Source: Alphaproteobacteria bacterium (GTDB taxonomy: Bacteria > Pseudomonadota > Alphaproteobacteria > Micavibrionales > Micavibrionaceae). Taken from it: a stretch of DNA of 64,000 nucleotides. The position numbers and the translations under genes were made by a program. Positions 19,991 through 28,997 of the stretch are shown here, piece after piece (position 1 is the stretch's first letter; each line of letters starts with the position of its first letter). The stretch lies in contig JAFLCW010000001.1 in assembly GCA_017302165.1 (NCBI GenBank), positions 186,001 through 250,000 on the forward strand, in the 5' to 3' direction. Under the pieces are notes generated by a model. The model made no database searches, had not been told where the DNA came from, and saw only the letters and a program-made list of their open reading frames with translations.

Positions 19991-20451
19991 GTAATAAAGT
20001 CCTTTTTAAAACAAAATGTTAACCCCCTTCACATCGAAGGGTGCCACGGCATGCGTTTTTAGCGATCGGAGTGATACTAAAAAGTGCCGCTTTGTTTAAA
20101 ACAAGGGAAGGCTAGGTCTTTAATGTATCGCGGGTCATATGCTGTATTTATTCTTATTTATATGTCAGCAAAGCCCATATAACCAATATGCAGGAGGTGT
20201 ATGACAGATTTATATGGTTTCTGTCAAACTTTTTATTGCCTCGACGCGTATTCATGTGTTTTCATGAAACAATGTTGACCAGAAACGCCCATCTTACGTT
20301 TGTATCATCCGAAACCGGAACATCGCCGGATTTCGGCGATATGACTTAAGCTGGCGGTTATCATTACGCCAGCATTTCACAAAAAGCTGGCAGACACATC
20401 CTCCTTATTACCCCCCGTTGTTCTGACAGCCTTTAAAAAAGGAAAAGAAAC
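19991..20451 (+). promoter_or_regulatory. attenuator-like leader of the acetyltransferase operon
   Basis: Within this 461-bp gap a short frame (20201-20278) is followed by structured DNA. One hairpin is CCGAAACCGG (20309-20318) with CCGGATTTCGG (20326-20336). A second is GCTGGCG (20350-20356) with CGCCAGC (20367-20373). The 3' arm of the second can instead pair with GCTGGC at 20386-20391, so two folds exclude each other. Finally CCTTT (20430-20434) can pair with AAAGG (20438-20442), covering the ribosome binding site of the gene at 20452. This is the layout of an attenuator or riboswitch; the trigger is unknown. Confidence 0.5.
20201..20278 (+). CDS. possible 25-residue Cys-rich leader peptide
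   Basis: The ATG is preceded by a near-perfect AGGAGG at 5 bases. The peptide has Cys at positions 8, 13, 19 and 25 and several aromatic residues, and ends at a TGA about 170 bp before the first acetyltransferase gene. The strong ribosome binding site in otherwise non-coding DNA supports translation. Its size and position before switchable hairpins suggest a leader peptide that senses ribosome stalling. Not a known family. Confidence 0.4.
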   Translation: MTDLYGFCQTFYCLDAYSCVFMKQC

Positions 20452-20967
20452 ATGTCAGAAAAATTTACTATCCGGGCTTTATGCCCCCCAGATTGGGAAA
20501 ATTTTAGAGCTATGCGTCTGGAAGCCTTAAAGGCACATCCGGGACTTTTCGGCTCCTGTTATGATGACGAGGCCGCTTTGTCCTCGGCACACTGGCAAGA
20601 AACCTTGAATGGAAAAGGTAAGCAGATTTTCGGCTTGTACCGGAACACCACGCTTATGGGGATCACAGCGATTTTTACAGATCGTGAAGATTGCACAGGA
20701 CAGACAGCCATTTTAGCCATGAGTTATCTTCAACCAGAATATCGTGGAAAAAAACTGTCTCGGTTAATGTATCAGGCACGCATTGATTGGGCAAAACAAC
20801 AGCCTCAGTTCAAACAAATCATTGTCGGTCACCGTGAAAGTAACGAGGCCTCACGCCGGGCTAATCAAGCATTCGGGTTTGAATATACAGGCAATATAAA
20901 GAAAGTTTGGCCAGATCGCACAACCGAAGATCAGTGTCAATATATTTTAAGGATATCCCATGATTAA
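20452..20967 (+). CDS. GNAT family N-acetyltransferase
   Basis: 171 residues covering one GNAT fold: N-terminal strand-helix (LCPPDWENFRAMRLEALKAHP), the acetyl-CoA loop seen as YLQPEYRGKKLSRLMYQA, then VGHRESNEASRRANQAFGFEYTG near the end. The substrate cannot be read from sequence; this subgroup includes acetyltransferases of small amines, antibiotics and protein N-termini. The next GNAT gene overlaps it by 8 bp, so they are translated as a pair. Confidence 0.9.
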   Translation: MSEKFTIRALCPPDWENFRAMRLEALKAHPGLFGSCYDDEAALSSAHWQETLNGKGKQIFGLYRNTTLMGITAIFTDREDCTGQTAILAMSYLQPEYRGKKLSRLMYQARIDWAKQQPQFKQIIVGHRESNEASRRANQAFGFEYTGNIKKVWPDRTTEDQCQYILRISHD

Positions 20968-21496
20968 AACAGCTCGGTTACATATCCGTCCGCGAACGAT
21001 ATCCGATCTGGACAAGGTGCATTCTGCGAAAATGGATGTCAAAACAGACTTAATGCGCTGGATGTCATGGGCATCAGAAAGCCAGTTTAAATATTCTGCC
21101 ACAGAACATTTCATCCGTCAGCAGAATGAACCCACGGAAACATATGATGGCTGGTTGGGTATGAGTCTCGCCACTGATGACTTTGTGATAGCCTGTGGGT
21201 TACGGCAAACATATCCCGGAGTTTATAAAACGGGCTACTGGGTAGCCAAACATTATTTGAATCTTGGCTATGCGACCGAAGCCTGCCGGGCGATGGTGAT
21301 GTTTGCGTTTGAGGCATTGAACGCCACGTCTGTCCAGATTGATCATTTTGAAGGGAATGAGAAAAGCAAACGTGTCATTGAGAAAGTAGGATTTCAGTTC
21401 ACGCATACTGAGCCTGAAGGTCTTTTTTGTCACGCGTTGCAGAAAAAAGTGTCTGTTCTTCATTACGAGATCAAAAAGACCGAAGTTACGTCTTGA
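20960..21496 (+). CDS. GNAT acetyltransferase, RimJ/RimL type
   Basis: 178 residues. The opening TARLHIRPRTISDLDKV, the middle GYWVAKHYLNLGYATEACRAMVMFAF and the end NEKSKRVIEKVGFQFT match the RimJ/RimL acetyltransferase subgroup, which includes enzymes acting on ribosomal-protein N-termini and on small molecules. It overlaps the previous GNAT gene by 8 bp and the convergent gene on the other strand by 11 bp. The specific substrate is unknown. Confidence 0.9.
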   Translation: MIKTARLHIRPRTISDLDKVHSAKMDVKTDLMRWMSWASESQFKYSATEHFIRQQNEPTETYDGWLGMSLATDDFVIACGLRQTYPGVYKTGYWVAKHYLNLGYATEACRAMVMFAFEALNATSVQIDHFEGNEKSKRVIEKVGFQFTHTEPEGLFCHALQKKVSVLHYEIKKTEVTS

Positions 21497-22250
21497 ATGG
21501 ATCTTCTTTCTGGCGCGTAAATTCCTTGAGCCGGAGTTTGATGATATGGTCTTCTGATCCAGCCTCGCCATCCACGGTCTTGCCTTGATAATAATTTTTC
21601 TGCCATTTGGCCTGCCGGGCGTCGCTATCGGGGACACCCAGATCTTTGATAAATTTCTGACGCCCCGCCGCCCATTCGGCATGTTCGGCTTGCAACGTGG
21701 GATTGGCAGATATGGGAACAATATAGGGGTCTATATTCTGAAGATATCCGTGAGGGACTGGCATCACAGAGCAAAAAGACTCCCCCGCCTCAAAATGAAC
21801 CCATGTGTTCGGGCGGGTCATTTGCCAGTTCATTGTGAAACTATAGGGCGCCCAGTCGGTCTCCACCACACCCTGAAGCGGCGCTATGCCGTCTTTGGGC
21901 TGGTTCGGGGGACCCGAGATAAATAAATCCCATCCGGGTTCTGTTCTAAAAATACCCTTGATAAAAAACGTGACGATCCCATGACCAAAAATACTCGAAG
22001 CAATGGTAAAGACATCAATTTTGCTTTTGGTTCGAAATTGTATCGCATGTTTTTCTTTTCCACCTGTCCATAAAAAAGAAATATTGTGTTTAAGATAAAA
22101 TGACCAGCCATGCGCATTGGCCACATTTAACGGCAAACAACGATATGCAAAACTTTCGCTTGTATTATCCATCCAATCTCGGGTGGATTTATTGGGTCTT
22201 AAATCATTCCCACCGGGTGTTGTTTCATAAAAAACGATTTTGTGACTCAT
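21486..22250 (-). CDS. DUF6065-like protein
   Basis: 254 residues, soluble and beta-rich, without signal peptide. The layout (start with IVFYETTPGG, then AYRCLPLNVANAHGW, FGHGIVTFFI, GWDLFISGPPN, a core of TVNW-like tryptophans, and a charged helical end) resembles what I recall of the DUF6065 family, whose function is not known to me. Its start codon overlaps the stop of xth by 4 bp on the same strand, so they are likely co-transcribed, xth first. Confidence 0.6.
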   Translation of the reverse strand: MSHKIVFYETTPGGNDLRPNKSTRDWMDNTSESFAYRCLPLNVANAHGWSFYLKHNISFLWTGGKEKHAIQFRTKSKIDVFTIASSIFGHGIVTFFIKGIFRTEPGWDLFISGPPNQPKDGIAPLQGVVETDWAPYSFTMNWQMTRPNTWVHFEAGESFCSVMPVPHGYLQNIDPYIVPISANPTLQAEHAEWAAGRQKFIKDLGVPDSDARQAKWQKNYYQGKTVDGEAGSEDHIIKLRLKEFTRQKEDPFKT

Positions 22251-23035
22251 GTCTTTATTTCTACCATGACCGGCACGTGATCCGAAGGTTTATCCCAGTT
22301 ACGGGCGTCACGAAAAATATGATGCGATTTTAATGATTTTTGCAACGGCCGCGTCACCCAGATATGATCTAGACGGCGTCCCCGGTTAGATTTTTGCCAG
22401 TCGCGGTTGCGATATGACCACCATGTATAACATTTTTGATCTTCTGGGACAAAATGACGCACGGCATCTACCCAATCTAATGAGGATTGAAAAGCGTTTA
22501 ATTTATCAACCTCTATCGGTGTATGCGACACCACATCCAGTAGTTGTTTATGCGACCAGACATCCTGCTCCATCGGGGCAATGTTAAAATCTCCTGCGAC
22601 AACCAATTTTTGATCAGCTTGATAATTCTGGGGAAACCAATTTGTCAGATCATCCACGAAATCGAGCTTATGAGCGAATTTATCGTTTTCTGCGGGATCA
22701 GGAATATCTCCCCCCGCCGGAATATAGATATTGTGAATATCAATACCGTCTAGGGTCACGGAAATATGCCGGCAATCTGTCTTGTTCACGCGGTTATGAC
22801 AGACGGCGTTTTCGAACGGTCTGCGGGATAAAATACAGACACCGTTATAGGATTTCATCCCGTGTATGTGCTGGTGTTTCAATCCAAATGTATGAAAAGC
22901 ATCATGCGGAAATACATCATCCGGACATTTTGTTTCCTGAAGACAGACAACATCCGGATTCAATTCCGATATCATGCGCTGAACAATCGGTGCCCGAAGC
23001 CGCACAGAATTAATATTCCAGGTCAGAATACGCAT
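22247..23035 (-). CDS. xth: exodeoxyribonuclease III
   Basis: 262 residues, normal length. AP endonuclease and 3'-5' exonuclease of base excision repair. Visible motifs: TWNINSVR at the N-terminus, LQETK with the metal-binding Glu (E34), GDFNIAP, RLDHIWV, and SDHVPV with the catalytic Asp-His near the C-terminus. It precedes and overlaps the DUF6065-like gene. The AT-rich AAA/DUF4276 pair begins upstream of it after 173 bp. Confidence 0.95.
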   Translation of the reverse strand: MRILTWNINSVRLRAPIVQRMISELNPDVVCLQETKCPDDVFPHDAFHTFGLKHQHIHGMKSYNGVCILSRRPFENAVCHNRVNKTDCRHISVTLDGIDIHNIYIPAGGDIPDPAENDKFAHKLDFVDDLTNWFPQNYQADQKLVVAGDFNIAPMEQDVWSHKQLLDVVSHTPIEVDKLNAFQSSLDWVDAVRHFVPEDQKCYTWWSYRNRDWQKSNRGRRLDHIWVTRPLQKSLKSHHIFRDARNWDKPSDHVPVMVEIKT

Positions 23036-23208
23036 GATAACTATATTTCCAATTTATAATAGTTACTTAACTATTTTCAAAAATATCACAAATAGATATT
23101 TAGTACATGAAAGAGCGGAACTGGCCTAAACGAAATCGGCATTAACTTAGAAATTACACACTACTTATCTAGAGGATAAAAAATATGATGATATTTTGTG
23201 ATAAACTC

Positions 23209-23850
23209 TCAGCTTGCAAGTGTTCTTAGCTTTTCTCTAAAATAACAAAAGCTGGGGGAGTTATTGTTATTAACATCCATATAACGGGAAATATTCTCTG
23301 CCCATATCGATTTTTCTGCTCCAACTACTTGCCGCCCACCCTTAGATAAAGCCGCACTCCCACCATCATAGACCGCATCCGCAAGCAATTCCCACGTTCC
23401 ACATATAGAATCATTTATATATCTACCAAGGACAGCATCTTTTGCGCGCGGATAAGCTAATTTAATTGCAGGAATATCGCCCAAAAACCAAGCTTCACTC
23501 TCCTCTATTGCTATACAGAAGCATGTCTCAGGCCTAGGATTACATGAATTCAGAACATTCAATAATTCCTGTCGAAATTGCTTTAAGCATCTATTATCTA
23601 GGTCACATACTACTACAACTACAACTCCACCATATTGATGAGAATGCCCTAATCCCTTCAATATCTGCGGAAGCCTATCCAATAAAATCCTTTTATTCGG
23701 ATCAATGACACCTCGTAAATCACGTGGGATTCTTCCAATACCTTTATAATCAATCACTTTGAATGTATTATTCTTCCCAACAATACGAGGAATTAATATA
23801 TCCAATGTCTTCTTAGCCGATTGATCCTCAACAAAGACTTCAAAATGCAT
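23209..23850 (-). CDS. DUF4276 family Toprim-like protein
   Basis: 213 residues. The N-terminal VFVED carries an acidic residue (E8), and VVVVVCDLDNR supplies D83 and D85 at the end of a hydrophobic strand; this E...DxD order is that of Toprim nuclease domains. CIAIEESEAWFLGD (112-125) is typical of DUF4276. The gene overlaps the ATPase gene by one base (TAATG), so translation is coupled. Pairs of an AAA ATPase and a Toprim-like protein occur in phage defence (OLD-type, PARIS). Nuclease function here is inferred. Confidence 0.8.
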   Translation of the reverse strand: MHFEVFVEDQSAKKTLDILIPRIVGKNNTFKVIDYKGIGRIPRDLRGVIDPNKRILLDRLPQILKGLGHSHQYGGVVVVVVCDLDNRCLKQFRQELLNVLNSCNPRPETCFCIAIEESEAWFLGDIPAIKLAYPRAKDAVLGRYINDSICGTWELLADAVYDGGSAALSKGGRQVVGAEKSIWAENISRYMDVNNNNSPSFCYFREKLRTLAS

Positions 23851-25136
23851 TACTGTCTCACATCAAGATAATCGCTATACCAGAGTCCTCCGAGAGGTAA
23901 TCCCTCGGCTACCATATTACTCACAATAGGATCATCACTTGCTCTACGAATTTTTGAAAAGCCATCAGATCCCTTCTCAAGAACCCAGACCTCTTCTGGC
24001 GATAGAGCATCTACAAAATATGGTTGGTGAGTAGTAACGAAAACTTGTGATCCCCCTTTACCTGTTGAATGAGATCGGAATTCAACAGCCAAAGTCTCAA
24101 GCAGTTTATGATACAGGCCATTCTCTGGCTCTTCAATGCATAGAAACGGCGGCGGCAAAGGATCTTCCAAGAGGAGAAGATAGGCAAAAATTTTCAATGT
24201 CCCATCTGACATCTGCTGAGCATAGAAAGGATCTTTAAATCCTTTATCATTAAAACATAACAACAAACGCTTATCTTCGCTCTCTCTAACTTCAATTTTA
24301 TCTATGCCGGGGATTTTATTAGCAATTCTATCAAGAACTGATTGAAAGCGTTTAGGATGTTCTCGTTGCATAAACTGCACAACGTTACCTAAATTGTCGC
24401 CATGTATATTTAGATGCTTTTGTGGACCAGCTAAAGGTAGACCGCGAGCGGCATTGGGGGTAAAGTAACTTAAATACCAACCTTCAATAAACTTACGAAA
24501 GGAAGAAATTCTGGGATGCTGTTTCAAAGCACCTAACGTTGCAATCCCAAGCTTACGATAATCCTCTAACTCAACAACCTCTGTCTCCTTAGATTCTTCT
24601 TTTTTAATCCCTTTCTTAATCGACTCAATCAGCTCTATCAGGTTAGGTTGTTTGTATTCATCAACTCCCTCTTTTTCACCCTTCCAAGCGATACCCTTCC
24701 CACTATTAAGAATAAGAAACGAAAAGGGACGGCCGGTCTGTTTCTGCCCAGCACGACGTTGACGTAATCTCTCACGCAAAACAAATGGGCGGCGCATAGA
24801 GTCTATATCAATAGCCAATTCATATGTAATCGGCCTAGCTTTCTGTTCCTCTCTATAATAAATCTCAAACTCTATAGGCTCATTTTGACCCTGAGAGCGT
24901 ATCCTCTCAAATCCACCACGGCCATTCAGATCACAAGCCTCTTCAACACCGACTTTCAAACAATCAGATAAAAACCCAAAAGCGTCAAATAAAGTGCTCT
25001 TTCCCACCCCGTTCTTCCCAATTACTGCGGTCATCGGGGTCAAGGGCTCGGAAGACTGCTGATTCCAAAGACGTCCCAAAGTAATATCTTGTAGCGATTT
25101 AAAATTTTTGATTTTAAAGCCTTCAATTCTTGCCAT
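23850..25136 (-). CDS. AAA ATPase of SMC/OLD type, candidate defence sensor
   Basis: 428 residues. The N-terminus IEGFKIKNFKSLQDI is the usual start of RecF/OLD-like ATPases. Walker A GKNGVGKST is at 40-48. The signature-like MSDGTLKIFAYLLLL, Walker B FLCIEEPENGLYH and the switch histidine VFVTTHQPYFVD follow in order towards the C-terminus, with a helical charged insertion between. A good AAAAGGG site precedes the ATG. Codon use is more AT-rich than in the flanking xth and ybaB genes, which suggests transfer. No transposase or integrase is adjacent. Confidence 0.88.
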   Translation of the reverse strand: MARIEGFKIKNFKSLQDITLGRLWNQQSSEPLTPMTAVIGKNGVGKSTLFDAFGFLSDCLKVGVEEACDLNGRGGFERIRSQGQNEPIEFEIYYREEQKARPITYELAIDIDSMRRPFVLRERLRQRRAGQKQTGRPFSFLILNSGKGIAWKGEKEGVDEYKQPNLIELIESIKKGIKKEESKETEVVELEDYRKLGIATLGALKQHPRISSFRKFIEGWYLSYFTPNAARGLPLAGPQKHLNIHGDNLGNVVQFMQREHPKRFQSVLDRIANKIPGIDKIEVRESEDKRLLLCFNDKGFKDPFYAQQMSDGTLKIFAYLLLLEDPLPPPFLCIEEPENGLYHKLLETLAVEFRSHSTGKGGSQVFVTTHQPYFVDALSPEEVWVLEKGSDGFSKIRRASDDPIVSNMVAEGLPLGGLWYSDYLDVRQ

Positions 25137-25287
25137 TTTGAACCCTTTTCTAAAGGTTATCTTATTAAAAATGTATTAAGGGAAACTATTCGGTAATATT
25201 CTGATACCACCTGACACGCTCTTATGTGCGCATAACTTATATAAGTCAGAATTTTCATGTCTGGCTGACCCTGTTTAAAAGATTCAT

Positions 25288-25611
25288 TTAAAACGGAAGT
25301 TGGACACCTGCAGGTAATCCCATCTCTGACATCATTTTCTGCGTTTCATCTGCCAATTTGGCATCCGCTTTGGCTTTGGCGTCATTGATGGCCGCTTTGA
25401 TTAAATCTTCCGCAATATCTTTTTCTTCTGGTTTTAAAATAGACGGGTCTATTACCAGTGCACGGCATTCACCTTTACATGTCATGGTTATTTTGACCAT
25501 ACCGCCGCCGGATGTCCCCTCGACGGTCATACCACCCAGTTTTTCCTGCATGACCTGCATTTTATCTTGCATGGCTTTGGCTTGTTGCATCATTTTCTGA
25601 ATATTCATCAT
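25288..25611 (-). CDS. ybaB: YbaB/EbfC nucleoid-associated protein
   Basis: 107 residues. The N-terminal helix is rich in Met, Gln and Lys (QKMMQQAKAMQDKMQ), followed by the strand region VEGTSGGGMVKITMTCKGE and a C-terminal helix with DAKAKADAKLADETQKMM, as in the YbaB family. The protein forms dimers that bind DNA and compact the nucleoid. It lies 3 bp behind dnaX, the conserved gene order in most proteobacteria. Confidence 0.95.
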   Translation of the reverse strand: MMNIQKMMQQAKAMQDKMQVMQEKLGGMTVEGTSGGGMVKITMTCKGECRALVIDPSILKPEEKDIAEDLIKAAINDAKAKADAKLADETQKMMSEMGLPAGVQLPF

Positions 25612-25614
25612 GTT

Positions 25615-27282
25615 TTATTCCTTGGTGTAAATTCGGGTTAGTTCGGCCTCGGGAAAAATATCCAATATCTGCTTAACCAATGTCGCAGACATCGCTTTTT
25701 CACGTTGCTGTAATTCTTTGGATTGGACTTCTTGTGCCAATGTTGGGGCACCAGGCTGAGATGAAACCGTGACCATCCAGCGCTCGCCTGTGATGGCCTT
25801 TAACTGTTGTGAAAGCTCTTGAGCCAATTTTGGCGGGGCACCCTCAGCCGGATAAAATTCAATGCGGCCAGTATCATATTTAACAGGATGGACATACATG
25901 CGCACCTGAGTTGCCAAAATCATCGCACCCGATTGCTCCAACATAGCCACAATATCAGAAAGATTTTTGGGAGATACCGCCGGATGTACATTAGGATCCG
26001 GTGTCAAAGCTGGCGCGGGCACTAGCGCGCTTCTGACGGGTGTAGAATTGATGGCCGTAACAGTAGACATAGCAGATGCCGAGTGTCCGGACTGTCCAGC
26101 CGTGCCGGACATCCCCGAAGTGTCTTTTAATTTACGAATCAATTCTGCCGGGTCTGGCAGATCGGCCGTATAGGCAAGACGGATAACCACCATGTCAGAC
26201 GTTTTTTGCGGATGCGGAGACGAAGCCACTTCGGTCACCCCTTTGAGCAGGATTTGCCACGCACGACCCAGTGCCGGCATTGATAGACGACCGGCCAGTT
26301 CATTGAGACGCCGCGTTTCATCAGGGGCAAGCAAGGCAGAACTATCCTGAAGTTGCGGCGCAGCTCTGAACTTGGTGAGCGCATGGCATATATCCAAGAG
26401 GTCATTGATCACAACGGACGGGTCTGCGCCCTTACGGTAAAGATCATTCATCAAACCCAGTGCCGATTCACATTGACCCGATACTGATTTTTCAAACAAG
26501 TCGATCATCACAGTTCGATCTGCGAGACCCAGCATGTCTTTGACTTGATCTGCTGTTACGGTGCCAGCCCCCAGCGCCATTGATTGATCCAGAATCGATA
26601 GCCCGTCCCGGACAGACCCATCCGCCGCACGGGCAATAAGGTTAAGCGCTGAATCTTCGGCCGATACCTGTTCCTGCGCACAGACTTTTTTAAAGTAATC
26701 GGCAAGTACCGGGGCTTCGATCCGCCGCAAATCAAATCGTTGGCACCGGGATAATACCGTGACGGGCACTTTACGGATTTCCGTTGTCGCAAAGATAAAT
26801 TTAACATGTGCTGGCGGCTCTTCGAGTGTTTTCAAAAGCGCGTTAAACGCATTTTTAGACAACATATGCACTTCGTCGATAATATATATCTTATAGCGCG
26901 CCGATGTTGGGGCGTACCGGACGCCATCTAGAATTTCACGAATATCATCCACACCCGTTCGTGACGCGGCATCCATTTCCATGACATCTGGGTGCCGATC
27001 TTCGGCAATCGCACGGCAGATATCGCAATCATCTGTTGATTCTGTCGTGGGACCCGATGTGCCGTCCGCGCCTGTATAATTCAATGCCTTGGCGATAATG
27101 CGTGCCGTGGTGGTTTTCCCCACCCCCCGTATGCCCGTCAACATGAAGGCATGCGCAATCCGACCTGATGCAATCGCGTTTTTCAGCGTCCGCACCAAGG
27201 CTTCTTGACCGATTAAATCATCAAAATGACGCGGCCGATATTTTCGCGCCAATACACGGTAGGGAACAGACGTCTCAGACAT
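25615..27282 (-). CDS. dnaX: DNA polymerase III subunits gamma/tau
   Basis: 555 residues. Clamp-loader ATPase of the replisome. Opens with YRVLARKYRPRHFDDLIGQE; Walker A GIRGVGKT at 50-57; Walker B IIDEVHMLS, and sensor motif ATTEIRKVPVTVLSRCQRFDLR. The zinc-binding knuckle, normally four Cys, is reduced: only the CDIC pair is seen and the region before it (GADGTSGPTTESTDD) lacks the others. The C-terminal part from about 380 is a linker plus a short tau-like domain. ybaB is downstream in the same operon. Confidence 0.96.
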   Translation of the reverse strand: MSETSVPYRVLARKYRPRHFDDLIGQEALVRTLKNAIASGRIAHAFMLTGIRGVGKTTTARIIAKALNYTGADGTSGPTTESTDDCDICRAIAEDRHPDVMEMDAASRTGVDDIREILDGVRYAPTSARYKIYIIDEVHMLSKNAFNALLKTLEEPPAHVKFIFATTEIRKVPVTVLSRCQRFDLRRIEAPVLADYFKKVCAQEQVSAEDSALNLIARAADGSVRDGLSILDQSMALGAGTVTADQVKDMLGLADRTVMIDLFEKSVSGQCESALGLMNDLYRKGADPSVVINDLLDICHALTKFRAAPQLQDSSALLAPDETRRLNELAGRLSMPALGRAWQILLKGVTEVASSPHPQKTSDMVVIRLAYTADLPDPAELIRKLKDTSGMSGTAGQSGHSASAMSTVTAINSTPVRSALVPAPALTPDPNVHPAVSPKNLSDIVAMLEQSGAMILATQVRMYVHPVKYDTGRIEFYPAEGAPPKLAQELSQQLKAITGERWMVTVSSQPGAPTLAQEVQSKELQQREKAMSATLVKQILDIFPEAELTRIYTKE

Positions 27283-27453
27283 ATTTCCAGCTTAGGCATT
27301 TTGAATCTGGAAATCAATGTACTTCAAATGCTTATTGGCAGGTCTCAGAGAGAGACATACATAATCACAGGACAAGAAGAAGACATGTTCCAAAAAGAGC
27401 ACGCAAGCCCACTCGGGTTTTTTTATGAGTGAATAAAGAGGGGGTAAGAAAGA

Positions 27454-27529
<76 letters not shown>

Positions 27530-27597
27530 TTAGATAAGACAGGACTGCCGGAAAATAGGCATGTTCCCCCCCGATTTCAAGTTAAATTTCATCATAA

Positions 27598-27626
27598 AAA
27601 AAGCGAGCCCGGAAGCCCGCTTTTTA
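27598..27626 (-). terminator. terminator of mscL
   Basis: A hairpin with arms AAAAAGCG and CGCTTTTT around a GC-rich loop, 20 bp after the mscL stop. The A and T tracts on both sides mean it may also stop transcripts coming from the other strand. Confidence 0.75.
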
Positions 27627-27645
27627 AAAAGAGAAAAAACCGGAT

Positions 27646-28050
27646 TTATTTTTTCAAAAGGTCGCGGATTTCCGTCAGTAATTTAACATCTGCCGGGGGT
27701 TCGGCCGGGGCAGTGGCTTCGGCTTTTTTCAGGCGGTTCACTTGTTTAACTAGCATGAAAATGACAAAAGCCACGATCAGGAAGTTAATGACGGCATTAA
27801 TAAAGACGCCGTAGGACACAACCGCGGCACCCGCATCCTGTGCCGCCTTGATATTGGCATATTCATTACCATCCAGCGCTAAAAAGAGGTTCGAGAAATC
27901 AACGCCGCTGGTTAAGACACCAATGACGGGCATAATCAGGTCACCCACCATGGAATTGACGATGGTTGTAAACGCCGCGCCGATAATGATACCCACAGCC
28001 ATATCAAAGACGTTGCCGCGAGCGATAAAATTCTTGAATTCATTTAACAT
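27646..28050 (-). CDS. mscL: large-conductance mechanosensitive channel
   Basis: 134 residues. Pentameric inner-membrane channel that opens under high membrane tension and releases solutes on osmotic downshock. The N-terminal [23 protein letters not shown] and the second membrane segment [25 protein letters not shown] are diagnostic. A C-terminal helix ([14 protein letters not shown]) forms the cytoplasmic bundle. AAAGGAAA lies upstream of the ATG. Monocistronic, ended by its own terminator. Confidence 0.96.
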   Translation of the reverse strand: MLNEFKNFIARGNVFDMAVGIIIGAAFTTIVNSMVGDLIMPVIGVLTSGVDFSNLFLALDGNEYANIKAAQDAGAAVVSYGVFINAVINFLIVAFVIFMLVKQVNRLKKAEATAPAEPPADVKLLTEIRDLLKK

Positions 28051-28124
28051 GAAATAGGTTTCCTTTTTAATTAACTGTGTGAAGTCAGTACCTTAAGGCA
28101 AAATTTAAAGATCAGTCAAGTGAC

Positions 28125-28949
28125 TCAGACAGAATAGGGGGTATTTAATCCCAGTTCTTGAATTTCTGGTCGTTCCGGAAGACGGGCTCCCATAGGGAGA
28201 GTGAGGCAGGATACAAAGGCTTGTTGTTGAGTTTCTAGAGAATTATCAAAATGCTCTCTTACAAGATATATAAATGAATTGTATCCATTATCTCCTTCGC
28301 GTGCATCACGCTGCCCGTATTCTATTAAAGAATTTAAAGTATCTATACCTTGAGTAACATGCCGAGATATAGCCAAGTAGCTGTTTTCTAATCCTTTAAA
28401 CACTAGACCATATTCTATGTGTCTATAGGCAGCAATGGCAAGGCCATGAACATCCATGATCCGGCAGGCTTCTTCAATACACACATCTTTCATATCCAGA
28501 TCAGAATAAATTGCATAGTCAGGCTTCATCACATTGAGAATATGTTGTAGCACAAGATAGCGTGCCAGATCACACCGCGCCCAGATGTCATGGTTTTTTT
28601 CAGGACGAAAAATGGGATTCCCGGCATAGGCCGGGATGTCTCGAAGATTTTGAATATTCACATTCCGATGCTGTGAATGGGCATAAATATAGCTGGCCAC
28701 AAAAAATCGAGAACTATCGTCAAGCGTCTTTGGATCCAGCCACAGAGAAAAAGATGCGTTCGGATATCGATTAGCGTTCTCAAGGGCTCGATGCACCGAT
28801 TCTAAAGGTACGGAACACAAAGGTGCCGGTTCGTCTGCCGGGCGGTTTTTGTTTATCCAAAGATAATTGACGATCACCTTGCGGCTCGGCTGTTCTGCTT
28901 GCGCGTGCCCCCATGCCTGACCAATATTTTCTATAGAATACCCATCCAT
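28125..28949 (-). CDS. DXD glycosyltransferase-like protein, possible effector
   Basis: 274 residues, no signal peptide. The start IVNYLWINKNRP, the helix RCDLARYLVLQHIL (125-138) and YSDLDM with D150-x-D152 follow the order seen in DXD-containing sugar transferases of the TcdA/TcdB and Gly_transf_sug groups (LWI or FVWIG; SDxxRYxxL; DxD). The DxD binds the metal and nucleotide sugar. Many such proteins are toxins or type IV effectors acting on host proteins; others modify lipid or polysaccharide. It stands alone between mscL and a sigma-54 regulator. Fold call moderate; effector role is a guess based on the type IVB genes 10 kb away. Confidence 0.6.
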   Translation of the reverse strand: MDGYSIENIGQAWGHAQAEQPSRKVIVNYLWINKNRPADEPAPLCSVPLESVHRALENANRYPNASFSLWLDPKTLDDSSRFFVASYIYAHSQHRNVNIQNLRDIPAYAGNPIFRPEKNHDIWARCDLARYLVLQHILNVMKPDYAIYSDLDMKDVCIEEACRIMDVHGLAIAAYRHIEYGLVFKGLENSYLAISRHVTQGIDTLNSLIEYGQRDAREGDNGYNSFIYLVREHFDNSLETQQQAFVSCLTLPMGARLPERPEIQELGLNTPYSV

Positions 28950-28997
28950 CGTGGCTTTTTTTAAAATATTTTTTTAATTATGTCAACAATGACCTCG

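Noticed and set aside
23036..25287. Attachment sites around the AAA/DUF4276 pair
   Set aside because: No direct repeats, tRNA fragment or integrase found at either junction by eye.
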